Source of the DNA: Dinoroseobacter sp049800835
GTDB taxonomy: Bacteria > Pseudomonadota > Alphaproteobacteria > Rhodobacterales > Rhodobacteraceae
DNA: 64,000 bases
Assembly (NCBI RefSeq): GCF_049800835.1
Contig: NZ_JBNAFU010000007.1
Location: 124,001-188,000, forward strand
Direction of reading: 5' to 3'
Of this stretch, positions 40,289-49,800 are shown in pieces. The translations under genes were made by a program, and so were the position numbers. Every line of letters starts with the position of its first letter. Positions within the stretch are counted from its first letter, which is position 1. The notes beneath the pieces were generated by a model, which saw only the letters and a list, made by a program, of their open reading frames with translations, was not told the DNA's origin and did no database searches.

Positions 40289-42876
40289 GCCAATGCCTCC
40301 GCTTCTTCCTTGGGTTGGCGACGGCGTTGCAGAAGGAAAACGCCAAGAACCAGCAACAGCGCAGGGATGTAGAATATCTCTTTCGGCATCCGGTCGGCGG
40401 GCACCTCAAGCTCGACAAGTTCCCAATCCCAATCGATGCCCAGCTGTTCGGCAGGTCCGCCAAAGGCCAGGTTGTCGACGAAGATCTTGCCGTCTTCGTC
40501 GCGGAACTCGATCCCCGAGGCGTTCAGCAACCGCGTGGCCCCATCTGGTCCGACCTCCCCGAGCGGCAGAAGGTACCTTGCGTCCACTTCATCCCCGTTC
40601 AGGTTCTCGCCGATCAACCGCACCCTGAGCGAGGCGTCCGCCGGCGCATCCTGCGCCATCTGGAACAACTCGGTTCCTGCCCGTGTTTCGAATTCGGGAC
40701 TGAGTTGGTTCAGGAAATACCCCGGTTGGAACAGGATGAACGCAGCCAGAAGCAGCGCGGCGCTCTCGTAAATGCGCGATTTGACAATGAAGTAGTTCAT
40801 CGTTCCCGCGGCAAACAGGAGCATCGCGATCAGCGCGAAGATAAACACGAAAATCGCCTGTACCGGCCCGACATCAATCAACAACAGGTCGGTGTTGAAG
40901 ATGAACAGGAACGGCAGAAGGGCCGTACGGATCGAGTAGAAGAAGGCCTGAAACCCGGTCTTGAGCGGATCGCCCTTCGAAATGGCCGCTGCGGCAAAAC
41001 TCGCAAGCCCGACAGGCGGCGTCACATCCGCCATGATCCCGAAGTAGAACACGAACATATGCACCGCCACGAGCGGCACGATCAGCCCGTTCTGTGCGCC
41101 GAGTTCCACGACGACCCCCGCCATGAGCGAACTGACAACGATGTAGTTGGCCGTCGTCGGCAGCCCCATCCCGAGGATGATGGAGATCACGGCGACAAAG
41201 AACAGCATCGCCAGCAGGTTGCCTCCCGACAGAAACTCTACGAACTCGGCCATGACCTGACCGATACCCGTCAGCGTGACCGCGCCCACGATAATGCCAG
41301 CAACGCCCATGGCGGCGGCCAGGCCGATCATGTTGCGCGCGCCTGCGATCATGCCCTCGGCGATGTCGGACACGCCCTCCCGGACATGGCGCATCACTTC
41401 ACCCTGCTTGCGGAAGAACGCCTTCAGCGGATTCTGCGTGAACAGGATGAACAGCATGAACATCGTTGACCAGAACGCTGAGAGGCCGGGCGATTTCCGT
41501 TCGATCATCAGAAGGTACATGAGCAGCAGGATCGGCATCAGATAGTGGATGCCGGTCTTGAAGATCGTGCCGACGGACGGCAGGTGCTGCATCGTCTCAA
41601 GACTGGTTTCAAGGTCGGGCTGCTGCGCCGCAAAGCGGACGGCGGCGACATAGGCCACCATCATCAGCCCAAGGATCACCCAGATCGATGCGGCCCCGAA
41701 CGCCGTGTTGATCGCGTCCACGGCAAAGCCGGTCAGGAACAGCAGTCCGCCGGCGATGACGATGGAAATCGCGATAATGAAAATAGCCATCAGGATGAAC
41801 TTGACCGGATGGGTCTTGTCCGTGCCGGTCATGCCGGATTTCAGCGCCTCCAGATGGACGATGTAAACCAGCGCGACATAGGAGATGGCGGCGGGAACAA
41901 TCGCGGTCTTGACCACTTCGACGTAGGAAATGCCGACATACTCGGTCATCAGGAACGCAACCGCCCCCATGACCGGTGGTGTAAGAACCCCGTTGATGGA
42001 CGACGACACCTCCACCGCGCCCGCCTTGGTGGCGGGGAACCCGACCTTTTTCATCAGTGGGATCGTGAAGGTGCCGGTTGTCACCACATTGGCAATGGAC
42101 GAGCCTGAGATCAGACCGGTGGCAGCCGACGCGATAACGGCGGCCTTGGCGGGCCCACCGCGCAGATGCCCCAGCGCCGCGAACGCCAGCTGCAGAAAGT
42201 AGTTCCCGGCACCCGCCTGATTGAGCAATGCGCCAAACAGAACGAACAGAAAGACAAAGCCTGATGAAACGCCAAGGGCGACGCCGAAGACACCTTCGGT
42301 CGTCAGCCACATGTGGCTCATCGCCTTTTCGAACGATGCGCCCTTCCACTGCACCACTTCGGGCAGACCCGACCATGAGCCGAAGAACACATAGGAAAGG
42401 AAAAACAGCGCCACCAGCATCAGCGGGATGCCCAGGGATCGACGCGCCGCCTCCATCAGGAGGATCAGGCCAATGCCGGCCATGATGATATCGGTCATGT
42501 TCGGCGCGCCGGTGCGGTCGGCAACACCGCGATAGTCCCACCAGAGGTAGGACGCAGAAATCGCACCGACGATCGCGATCAGCCAGGTGAGGTTCGGAAT
42601 ATGATGCCGGGGGGAGTTCTTACCCGCAGGAAAGGCGAGGAACGCCAAAAGCACAGCGAAGCCCAGATGGATTGCCCGCGTCTGGGTGTCGTTCCACACG
42701 AACCCGACCATGAACGGCAACGGGGATGCAATCCAGAGTTGATAGATCGACCAGACCAGCGGGATGTACCACAGCGCCGCGCGCCCGAACGCATCCTTCG
42801 GTGCCCGACCGCCCGTATCAGCGTCTGCAACGATATCGTCGAGCGCGTTGTCGCTCTTGGCTTGTGCTTCGGCCAT
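40285..42876 (-). CDS. TRAP transporter fused permease (DctQM type, TAXI group)
   Basis: 863 residues. Small (DctQ) and large (DctM) TRAP membrane domains fused, as is usual for TAXI systems, with about 18 or more hydrophobic segments. Signatures: SGSSIANVVTTGTFTIPLMKKVGFP, GGVLTPPVMGAVAFLM-like segment (NGVLTPPVMGAVAFLMTE), GMGLPTTANYIV, ADVTPPVGLASFAAAAISKGDP. The C-terminal about 130 residues form an extra soluble domain (DUF3394 type) before a last helix. Imports an organic acid or amino acid with an ion gradient. Start 42876 has GGGGGA upstream. Confidence 0.93.
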   Translation of the reverse strand: MAEAQAKSDNALDDIVADADTGGRAPKDAFGRAALWYIPLVWSIYQLWIASPLPFMVGFVWNDTQTRAIHLGFAVLLAFLAFPAGKNSPRHHIPNLTWLIAIVGAISASYLWWDYRGVADRTGAPNMTDIIMAGIGLILLMEAARRSLGIPLMLVALFFLSYVFFGSWSGLPEVVQWKGASFEKAMSHMWLTTEGVFGVALGVSSGFVFLFVLFGALLNQAGAGNYFLQLAFAALGHLRGGPAKAAVIASAATGLISGSSIANVVTTGTFTIPLMKKVGFPATKAGAVEVSSSINGVLTPPVMGAVAFLMTEYVGISYVEVVKTAIVPAAISYVALVYIVHLEALKSGMTGTDKTHPVKFILMAIFIIAISIVIAGGLLFLTGFAVDAINTAFGAASIWVILGLMMVAYVAAVRFAAQQPDLETSLETMQHLPSVGTIFKTGIHYLMPILLLMYLLMIERKSPGLSAFWSTMFMLFILFTQNPLKAFFRKQGEVMRHVREGVSDIAEGMIAGARNMIGLAAAMGVAGIIVGAVTLTGIGQVMAEFVEFLSGGNLLAMLFFVAVISIILGMGLPTTANYIVVSSLMAGVVVELGAQNGLIVPLVAVHMFVFYFGIMADVTPPVGLASFAAAAISKGDPLKTGFQAFFYSIRTALLPFLFIFNTDLLLIDVGPVQAIFVFIFALIAMLLFAAGTMNYFIVKSRIYESAALLLAAFILFQPGYFLNQLSPEFETRAGTELFQMAQDAPADASLRVRLIGENLNGDEVDARYLLPLGEVGPDGATRLLNASGIEFRDEDGKIFVDNLAFGGPAEQLGIDWDWELVELEVPADRMPKEIFYIPALLLVLGVFLLQRRRQPKEEAEALA

Positions 42877-42967
42877 GATGTCCCCCTGAATGGCGTTGGG
42901 TCCCCGGCGAGAGGTTTCGCCGAAGACCTTGATTTACCGGGGCAGGTTCAGACCTGCCGGGGGTGGA

Positions 42968-43933
42968 TTACATCCAGCCGCGCTCTGTGTAGTATTTTGC
43001 CGCGCCGGGGTGCAGCGGAGCAGAGAGACCGTCCTTGATCATCTCTTCCTCTGTCAGGCGTCCAAAGGCCGGGTGCAGTTTCTTGAAGTCTTCGAAGTTC
43101 TCGAAGATCGCCTTCACGAGCACGTAGACCACCTCTTCGGAGGTGCTCATATCGGTCACGAAAGTGGCCTTTGGCCCCCAGGACATCACGTCGCTGTCGT
43201 TGCCCGGATACATGCCGCCGGGAATGGTGGCTGCCGCGTAGGCCGGATTGGAGGCCAGCACCTTGTCCATGCCCGATGTGCTCAGGTCCAGCAACTTGAT
43301 ATCGCAGGTAGAGGTGGCTTCCATCGTCGACCCGTTCGGCAGGCCAGCAGCCCAGATGGCTGCATCGATCTTGCCGTCGCAGAGCGCCGCGGACTGTTCG
43401 GAAGACTTCAACTCGGCAGCGAGCGAGAAGTCATCCGGCGTCACGCCTGCGGCTTCCATCAGAACACCGGCCAGAACACGCGTGCCGGACCCGGGGTTGC
43501 CGATGTTGACCCGCTTGCCCTTCATGTCCATCACGCTCTCGATGCCCGCATCGGCGCGCACCATCACGTGCATCGGTTCGGGGTGGACAGAGAAGACGGC
43601 GCGCAGCTCACCGTAAGGATCGTCGCCGTCAAAGGCGCGCACGCCTTCGATTGCCGCCGACTGTACGTCCGATTGCACAACGCCGAAATCCAGCTCGCCT
43701 TCGCGGATGGTGCGGGTGTTGTAGACCGACCCGCCAGTGGACTCGACCGAGCAGCGCACGCCGTGGTCCTTGCGGTCCTTGTTCACCAGACGGCAGATCG
43801 CGCCACCAGTTGGGTAGTATACGCCCGTGACACCGCCGGTGCCGATGGTGATGAACGTCGTCTCCGCATGCGCAGCCCCGCCAGCTACGGCGATGGCCGC
43901 TACGGCGGCAGTCGTTTTCAGTCTTGCAAACAT
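42968..43933 (-). CDS. TAXI-family TRAP solute-binding protein
   Basis: 321 residues from ATG 43933, after AGGGAGA. Signal peptide MFARLKTTAAVAAIAVAGGAAHA, cut before ETTF. The mature start ITIGTGGVTGVYYPTGGAICRLVN is the TAXI hallmark; VESTGGSVYNTRTIREGELDFGVVQSD follows. Periplasmic; binds the substrate and delivers it to the fused permease. Some TAXI proteins bind glutamate; the ligand here is unknown. Lies 26 bp from the regulator at 43960. Confidence 0.94.
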   Translation of the reverse strand: MFARLKTTAAVAAIAVAGGAAHAETTFITIGTGGVTGVYYPTGGAICRLVNKDRKDHGVRCSVESTGGSVYNTRTIREGELDFGVVQSDVQSAAIEGVRAFDGDDPYGELRAVFSVHPEPMHVMVRADAGIESVMDMKGKRVNIGNPGSGTRVLAGVLMEAAGVTPDDFSLAAELKSSEQSAALCDGKIDAAIWAAGLPNGSTMEATSTCDIKLLDLSTSGMDKVLASNPAYAAATIPGGMYPGNDSDVMSWGPKATFVTDMSTSEEVVYVLVKAIFENFEDFKKLHPAFGRLTEEEMIKDGLSAPLHPGAAKYYTERGWM

Positions 43934-43959
43934 GTGTAGTCTCCCTTGTTGCAATTGTT

Positions 43960-44835
43960 TTACTTGTCCAGCTCTTGTCTGAGCTTTTTTGTCTGGTCTT
44001 CTGTCGCGCGTATCCGCGCCTCGGCCTCGGGGCCCACGCGGGCAACCAAAAGCGACATTATCGTTTCGATCAACACCAAAGTGGCTACGTAGGAAGAGAA
44101 AAAATTGGCGGTCTCCGTTGGAAGTGCGAACGGATGGTCGGCAAAGGCCATCGCTGGCGAGGTCGGGCTGTCCGTCAGAACAACGGTCGCGAAGCCGTTG
44201 TCACGGGCAACGCGCAAGGCCCCAAGGGTCTGGTCGGCATATGGCGCCATGGTCAGGCCGATCACGGCATCGCCCGCCCGCATCTGTGCAAAAGACGCCG
44301 CGATTGATGCACCGCCGCGCCCTGCCCTGACCCAGTGTCTGGCGAAATACTGCGCCTGATACGAGAAATGATCCATGATACCCGCGGAGCCCAGCTCCCC
44401 GATCAACACAACCCTGTCGGCGGCATGCAAGGCATCCACCGCAGCTTCGAGACGCTCCGGTGCGACGGCTTGCGCCAGCACCGAGATGCTGTGCGTACAG
44501 ATGGCGGATTGGCGGTTGAGCAAATGCCCGGCACTGCGATCTCCTTGCTGCAAAGCCCCTGCCCGTTCCGCGAACGGAACAAGACGCTGACCGACGGCGT
44601 TTCGACCCGCCTCGCGCAATTCCTCATAGTCAGCGTACCCCAGAACACGCGCGAGCCGCGAAAACGTCGCCGGGGACACACCGCTTGTCTGCGCGACCGC
44701 GCGTAATGACCGGGTTGCCAGGTCCACCGGATTGGCCGCCACATAGTCCGCCGCAGTGCGCAATTTCGCGCTCAAGCCGCCATACCTGGCGCTGATCCGG
44801 TCTTCGATACTTACAAAGGACTGGCCGACACTCAT
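43960..44835 (-). CDS. MurR/RpiR-family transcriptional regulator
   Basis: 291 residues from ATG 44835 (MSVGQSFVSIEDRISARYGGLS); METIETF at 44862 is an alternative nine codons earlier. N-terminal RpiR HTH (VDLATRSLRAVAQTSGVSPATFSRLARVLGYADYEELREAGR), C-terminal SIS sugar-isomerase domain (AADRVVLIGELGSAGIMDHFSYQAQYFA, GDAVIGLTMAPYADQTLGALRVARDNG, TVVLTDSPTSP). Between the TRAP operon it is collinear with and a divergent catabolic operon, so it probably controls both. A palindrome touches its start codon, which fits autoregulation. Confidence 0.9.
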   Translation of the reverse strand: MSVGQSFVSIEDRISARYGGLSAKLRTAADYVAANPVDLATRSLRAVAQTSGVSPATFSRLARVLGYADYEELREAGRNAVGQRLVPFAERAGALQQGDRSAGHLLNRQSAICTHSISVLAQAVAPERLEAAVDALHAADRVVLIGELGSAGIMDHFSYQAQYFARHWVRAGRGGASIAASFAQMRAGDAVIGLTMAPYADQTLGALRVARDNGFATVVLTDSPTSPAMAFADHPFALPTETANFFSSYVATLVLIETIMSLLVARVGPEAEARIRATEDQTKKLRQELDK

Positions 44836-44851
44836 GAAACTGAATGTTTCA
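44835..44851. promoter_or_regulatory. Palindromic operator TGAAAC-N5-GTTTCA, RpiR candidate
   Basis: Perfect inverted repeat TGAAACTGAATGTTTCA at the 5' end of the RpiR gene. A protein bound here would block the regulator's own start. Confidence 0.6.
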
Positions 44852-44876
44852 ATCGTTTCCATTATTGTCAAGTGTC

Positions 44877-44890
44877 GAAACAAGTGTTTC
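44877..44890. promoter_or_regulatory. Second GAAAC-N4-GTTTC palindrome
   Basis: GAAACAAGTGTTTC, same half-sites as the operator at 44835 with one base less in the centre, 27 bp upstream of the dehydrogenase start. A TTGACA box (minus strand, 44866-44871) lies between the two palindromes. Confidence 0.55.
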
Positions 44891-44916
44891 ATGGTGTGGC
44901 AACAGGAGGTGCTGTC

Positions 44917-47316
44917 ATGACCGAGTCGCTGCCCGCACATGCATCCGTGGTCGTCATTGGTGGCGGGATCATGGGATGCTCCACGCTATACCATCTGGCC
45001 AAGATGGGTGTCTCGGATGCGATCCTGCTGGAACGCAACAAACTGACCTCTGGCACCACGTGGCATTCGGCGGCACAGGTTCGCGCACTGCGCCACTCGC
45101 GGAACCTGACACGGATGATCCAATACTCCGTCGACCTCTACGCACAGCTTGAGGCAGAGACGGGTCAATCCGTCGGCTGGATACAGAAAGGCTCGCTTTC
45201 GATCGCGACCAGACCTGACAGGCTGACGCATATCAAACGGCAGGAAGCGCTCGCGCATGCGTATGGGGTCGATGCCACGTCGATTTCACCGGCGGAGGCG
45301 AAAGAGCGCTGGCCGCTGATGAACGCCGCAGACGTGATCGGCGCCGTCTGGTCCCCCGAGGACGGGCGCGTCAGCCCGTCGGACGTTTGCGCAGCACTGG
45401 TAAAAGGGGCCAAGGCAGCCGGAGCGCGCATTTTCGAAGACACCGGTGTGACCGGCATCTTGACCCGCGATGGCCGTGTGTACGGGGTCGAGACGGCGCG
45501 GGGAGTTGTAACCTGCGATGCGGTGGCTCTGTGCGCGGGGCTCTGGTCGCGGGAGGTCGGTGCAATGGCCGGCGCAGAGGTGCCGCTGCTGGCTTGTGAG
45601 CATTTCTACCTGCTCACGAAACCTGTCGACGGGATCACCGGCAACATGCCCACGCTGTCGGATCACGACAATCACCTCTACATTCGCGATGACAGTGGCG
45701 GTTTGCTGGTAGGATGCTTCGAACTGATGGGCAAACCCATCGCGCCGGGCGTGCTGGGTCAGGATTTCGCGTTCGGCCTGCTCGGCGAGGATTGGGATCA
45801 TTTCGAGCCAATGATGCTGAACGCGTTGCACCGCCTGCCCGCCCTTGAAACCGCCGAAGTCAAGATGCTGCTGAATGGCCCCGAAAGCTTCACTCCTGAT
45901 GGCACGTTCATGCTTGGCGAGACGGCAGAAACGCGCGGACTTTTTCTGGGCTGCGGGATGAATTCCGTCGGGATCGCGTCGGGCGGCGGCGCGGGCATGA
46001 ACCTCGCGCACTGTATTGTCTATGGACACACAGCCTATGACCTGACAGAGGCCGACGCCAAACGCTTTGCGCCGGTGTTCAACTCGGTCGATCACCTGAT
46101 GGCGCGCGCGCCGGAAATTCTGGGGACGCATTACGAGATCGCATATCCGGGCCGGCAACTGACCACCGCGCGCGGCTTGCGGACCCTGCCCCTCCATGCC
46201 GAGTATCGGGCTGCGCATGCGGAGTTCGGGCAGGTCTACGGCTGGGAACGGCCTTTGTATTTCGGCGGAACGGCCTCGCCCGAACCAAGCTTCGATCGAC
46301 CGGACTGGTTCGATAAGGTCCGAGCCGAGGTGCGCGCCGCCCATGAAGGCGCGGCAATTTTCGACGCCTCTTGTTTTGGCAAGATCGATGTCGCCGGTCC
46401 GGACGCCGAACCCTTCCTGCTAAGGGTCTGTGCCGGGCACATGGGGCGCGCCCCGGGGTCTGTCATTTATACCGCCATGCTGAACCCTCGCGGCACGTTT
46501 CAATCCGATCTGACGGCGCAAAGGCTTTCCACCGATCACTACCGCCTGTTTGTCGGTACCAACGCGATAAAGCGGGATCTGGCGTGGCTGCGTGATCATT
46601 CGGACGGGTTCGACGTTGTCTTGCGCGATACGACCGAAGACCACGCGGTGCTGAACCTGATGGGGCCTGAAAGCGCGCGCATTGCGTCCGTCTGCGGTGC
46701 CGAAACGCTGAATGATCTTGGGTACTTCAAGCTGATCCAGTCCGAGGTTGCGGATGTGCCGGTTACGGCGGCGCGTCTGTCTTATGTTGGCGAAGCCGGG
46801 TGGGAGTTGACCTGTGCCGCAGGCGATGCGCGCAAGCTGTACGCGGCGTTGACCCGTGCCGGGGCAGTTCCGGCAGGGCTTTACGCGCAAACCTCGATGC
46901 GGATCGAAAAGGGTTTCTGCGCAATGGGTCACGAGCTTGACAGTGACGTAACGCCCATTGCCGCCGGACTTGGTTTTGCAACACGAAAGACTGGTGGGTT
47001 TATCGGGGCCGAAGCCCTCGACGAAGCGCGCAAAGCCGGTGCATCTGCAAAGGTCTTTTCCCTGACATTCAAAGACCGCTCAGCCGTTCCGCTCGGCCAT
47101 GAACCGATTTACGCGGACGGACAGATCGTCGGCCAAACCACGTCTTGTGCCTATGGGCACAGGGTGGATGCACCGATCGCGCTGGCACATGGCGTGAGGC
47201 TTTCCGACCAGCAAGAGGTTCAGGTCGACATCGCCCGGCGAATGTTTGCGGCAACCGTCACGGTCGGGCCATTGTTCGACCCCGATGGCACGCGGATGAA
47301 ACGGGTTTTCGCATGA
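44917..47316 (+). CDS. FAD-dependent oxidoreductase / GcvT fusion, dimethylglycine-sarcosine dehydrogenase family
   Basis: 799 residues from ATG 44917, with AGGAGG upstream. N-terminal DAO-type flavin domain: SVVVIGGGIMGCSTLYHLAKMG, then TSGTTWHSAAQ; His50 lies where dimethylglycine dehydrogenases attach FAD covalently. C-terminal half is a GcvT aminomethyltransferase fold that should bind tetrahydrofolate (AAIFDASCFGKIDVAGPDAEPFL, RLSYVGEAGWEL, RIEKGFCAMGHELDSDVTP). So it should demethylate an N-methyl amino acid and give methylene-THF. First gene of a four-gene operon; it overlaps the next gene by four bases. Confidence 0.88.
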   Translation: MTESLPAHASVVVIGGGIMGCSTLYHLAKMGVSDAILLERNKLTSGTTWHSAAQVRALRHSRNLTRMIQYSVDLYAQLEAETGQSVGWIQKGSLSIATRPDRLTHIKRQEALAHAYGVDATSISPAEAKERWPLMNAADVIGAVWSPEDGRVSPSDVCAALVKGAKAAGARIFEDTGVTGILTRDGRVYGVETARGVVTCDAVALCAGLWSREVGAMAGAEVPLLACEHFYLLTKPVDGITGNMPTLSDHDNHLYIRDDSGGLLVGCFELMGKPIAPGVLGQDFAFGLLGEDWDHFEPMMLNALHRLPALETAEVKMLLNGPESFTPDGTFMLGETAETRGLFLGCGMNSVGIASGGGAGMNLAHCIVYGHTAYDLTEADAKRFAPVFNSVDHLMARAPEILGTHYEIAYPGRQLTTARGLRTLPLHAEYRAAHAEFGQVYGWERPLYFGGTASPEPSFDRPDWFDKVRAEVRAAHEGAAIFDASCFGKIDVAGPDAEPFLLRVCAGHMGRAPGSVIYTAMLNPRGTFQSDLTAQRLSTDHYRLFVGTNAIKRDLAWLRDHSDGFDVVLRDTTEDHAVLNLMGPESARIASVCGAETLNDLGYFKLIQSEVADVPVTAARLSYVGEAGWELTCAAGDARKLYAALTRAGAVPAGLYAQTSMRIEKGFCAMGHELDSDVTPIAAGLGFATRKTGGFIGAEALDEARKAGASAKVFSLTFKDRSAVPLGHEPIYADGQIVGQTTSCAYGHRVDAPIALAHGVRLSDQQEVQVDIARRMFAATVTVGPLFDPDGTRMKRVFA

Positions 47317-48053
47317 TCATGATTGCCCCCACGGGTGCGAGAAAGACAAAGCGGGACCATCCCGGCTTGCCCATCAGCATTGCCGAAACCGTCGAGGCGA
47401 CGCGCGCCTGCGTTGCGGCCGGGGCGGATGCGCTGCACCTGCACGTCCGCAACGGGGCAGGACACCATTCCCTCGACATCGGCCTCTACAAGGAGGCGTT
47501 GGCAGAAGTGCAAGCAACGCTCCCGCGCCTGCCCGTTCAGGTGACGACCGAGGCCGCAGGGGTTTTTGACGTGGCCGCGCAACTGGCCGTCATTCGCGAC
47601 CTGAAACCCGATTGGGCCTCTGTCGCGTTGCGAGAGGTCGCGGCGGAACCGGAACTGGCCAGAACACTGTACGAAACGGCCGCGGATCAGGGCACCGAAC
47701 TCCAGCATATCATCTATGACGAAGCGGACGCAGCCCTGCTCGCAGCGCATCAACGCGGCGGGCTGCTGACCGAAGACGCCAGTGTCATACTGGTTCTCGG
47801 GCGATATGCGCAGGACTTTCAATCCGATCCCGCGGATTTGCCCGCGCTGCGGGCCACCCTGCCCCCGGTTGGCAAGTGGATGCTGTGCGCCTTCGGGCGC
47901 AACGAGCATGCATGCCTGCGCGCAGCCGCAAGACTTGGCGGCGATATGCGGGTTGGTTTCGAGAACTCCCATACAGACGCGGACGGCGTGGCTTGGCCCG
48001 ACATGGCAAGCTCGGTCAAGGCACTCCGCAACAGCCTGGAGGCTGCAGAATGA
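47313..48053 (+). CDS. BKACE-family (DUF849) beta-keto acid cleavage enzyme
   Basis: 246 residues, start overlapping the previous stop (ATGA). TIM-barrel zinc enzyme family that cleaves beta-keto acids with acetyl-CoA. Zinc ligands likely in HLHVRNG and the late MRVGFENSH; APTGARKTKRDHPGLPISIAETVEATRACVAAGAD is the subgroup N-terminus. Shorter than classic members (about 270-310). Substrate cannot be read; the operon implies a nitrogen-containing beta-keto acid. Confidence 0.85.
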   Translation: MIMIAPTGARKTKRDHPGLPISIAETVEATRACVAAGADALHLHVRNGAGHHSLDIGLYKEALAEVQATLPRLPVQVTTEAAGVFDVAAQLAVIRDLKPDWASVALREVAAEPELARTLYETAADQGTELQHIIYDEADAALLAAHQRGGLLTEDASVILVLGRYAQDFQSDPADLPALRATLPPVGKWMLCAFGRNEHACLRAAARLGGDMRVGFENSHTDADGVAWPDMASSVKALRNSLEAAE

Positions 48054-48463
48054 TCCTGGTCAGACCCATTGCACAGGCGGCGGAAGCCGCGCCACTTCTG
48101 CGCATTTTGCGAGACAAACTCGATACGCCGACCTTCGAGGCGCGTCTGACCGCCGCTGTTGCGCAAGGCTACAAGGTTGTGGCTGCGTTTGACGGGCATC
48201 AGATGATCGGCGCGCTGGGGTACAGGATCACGTCCGATCTGTGCTGGGGGCGCACGCTCTATATCGATGATCTGGTCGTGGACCCCGGCGCGCGCGGCAA
48301 AGGCACCGGTCGGCGGTTGCTTGAAGAAGCGCACTCTCTGGCCAAAGGCTGTGATACGATGCGGCTGTGCAGCGGGCTTTCCCGGCATGATGCACACCGC
48401 TTTTACGAGGCAAACGGCTTTGATCGTTTCAGCCTCCAGTTCGTCGCAAGGATGGAAGGGTAA
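48050..48463 (+). CDS. GNAT-family N-acetyltransferase
   Basis: 137 residues, start overlapping the BKACE stop (ATGA). Acetyl-CoA binding loop ARGKGTGRRLLEEA (motif A, about residues 83-96) and the C-terminal FYEANGFDRFSLQFVAR. May protect or modify an amine intermediate of the pathway. Four bases separate it from the aminotransferase gene. Confidence 0.85.
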   Translation: MILVRPIAQAAEAAPLLRILRDKLDTPTFEARLTAAVAQGYKVVAAFDGHQMIGALGYRITSDLCWGRTLYIDDLVVDPGARGKGTGRRLLEEAHSLAKGCDTMRLCSGLSRHDAHRFYEANGFDRFSLQFVARMEG

Positions 48464-48467
48464 TCCG

Positions 48468-49793
48468 ATGTCCCATGTCTTTCCGCGCCACACGCGCAAC
48501 CTGCCGCCAATGGCCGTACGTGGTGAAGGTTGCTACCTTTATGACGAGAGCGGCAAAGCGTATCTGGACGGCTCGGGCGGCGCGGCAGTGTCCTGCCTCG
48601 GCCATGGTGACCCGGATGTGATCGGCGCGGTTCAGGCGCAAGTCGGCGCTTTGGCCTTTGCCCATACCGGTTTTTTCACGTCTGAGCCTGCTGAGGCATT
48701 GGCCGACCTGTTGGTGGCACACGCCCCGGGCGCGGTGGACCGGGTGTATTTCGTCTCGGGCGGATCTGAAGCGACGGAAGCCGCGATCAAGCTCGCACGC
48801 CAGTTCTTTGTGGAAACCGGTCAACCCGAACGCCGTCACCTGATCGCACGCAAGCAAAGCTATCATGGCAACACCCTCGGGGCGCTTGCGGCGGGTGGAA
48901 ACGAATGGCGCAGGGCCCAGTTTGCACCGCTGCTGATCGACGTGACCCACATTGCCCCTTGCTACGAATATGTTTTGCGAGACGACGATGAAAGCGCCTT
49001 TGACTACGGTCAGCGCGCGGCCGGGGAGTTGGAGGCGGAGATCCTGCGTCTCGGACCGGAAACAGTGATGGCGTTCATGGCGGAACCAGTCGTGGGCGCG
49101 ACGCTTGGCGCGGTGCCTGCGGTGGAGGGGTACTTCAAACGTATTCGTGAGATCTGCGACCGCTACGGCGTCTTGCTGATCCTAGACGAAGTGATGTGCG
49201 GGATGGGGCGCACCGGACACCTGTTCGCATGCGAGGCCGACGGGATCGCTCCTGACATTCTGTGCATAGCAAAAGGTCTGGGTGCGGGTTATCAGCCGAT
49301 CGGCGCAATGCTCTGTAGCAAGCAGATTTACGAAACGATTGAGGCCGGGACCGGGCTGTTCCAGCATGGGCACACTTACCTGGGCCATCCGGTTGCCGCC
49401 GCCGCAGGACATGCCGTTGTCAACAAGCTGCTCGACCAAGACCTCGTAAGCCGCGCCCGAGATCAGGGGGAGAAGCTTGCCGCCGCTCTAAGCGCCCGGT
49501 TCGGCCAACACCCGCATGTGGGCGACATGCGCGGGCGCGGGCTGTTTCAGGGGCTGGAACTGGTCGAAGACCGCGAAGCGAAAACACCTTTCGATCCCGG
49601 CCGCAGGCTGGCGGGCAAGATCAAATCTGCGGCTTTCGAGGCCGGGTTGATCTGTTACCCGATGGCCGGCACGCGCGACGGCAAATCCGGTGATCACGTG
49701 CTGCTAGCCCCGCCTTTCATCATCTCGAACGACCAGATCGGCGAGCTTGTGGACAAGCTGGACAGCGCGTTCAGGACCGCGCTGTCGCAGTGA
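48468..49793 (+). CDS. Class III pyridoxal-phosphate aminotransferase
   Basis: 441 residues from ATG 48468, with GGAAGGG upstream. Omega-amino acid/diamine type family: VSGGSEATEAAIKLARQFF, SYHGNTLGAL, LILDEVMCGMGRTG, and the PLP lysine in LCIAKGLGAGYQPIGAM; QHGHTYLGHPVAAAAG follows. Removes an amino group from a terminal amine or beta/omega amino acid. Last gene of the operon, seven bases from the convergent DUF1127 gene. Confidence 0.92.
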   Translation: MSHVFPRHTRNLPPMAVRGEGCYLYDESGKAYLDGSGGAAVSCLGHGDPDVIGAVQAQVGALAFAHTGFFTSEPAEALADLLVAHAPGAVDRVYFVSGGSEATEAAIKLARQFFVETGQPERRHLIARKQSYHGNTLGALAAGGNEWRRAQFAPLLIDVTHIAPCYEYVLRDDDESAFDYGQRAAGELEAEILRLGPETVMAFMAEPVVGATLGAVPAVEGYFKRIREICDRYGVLLILDEVMCGMGRTGHLFACEADGIAPDILCIAKGLGAGYQPIGAMLCSKQIYETIEAGTGLFQHGHTYLGHPVAAAAGHAVVNKLLDQDLVSRARDQGEKLAAALSARFGQHPHVGDMRGRGLFQGLELVEDREAKTPFDPGRRLAGKIKSAAFEAGLICYPMAGTRDGKSGDHVLLAPPFIISNDQIGELVDKLDSAFRTALSQ

Positions 49794-49800
49794 GAAAGCC

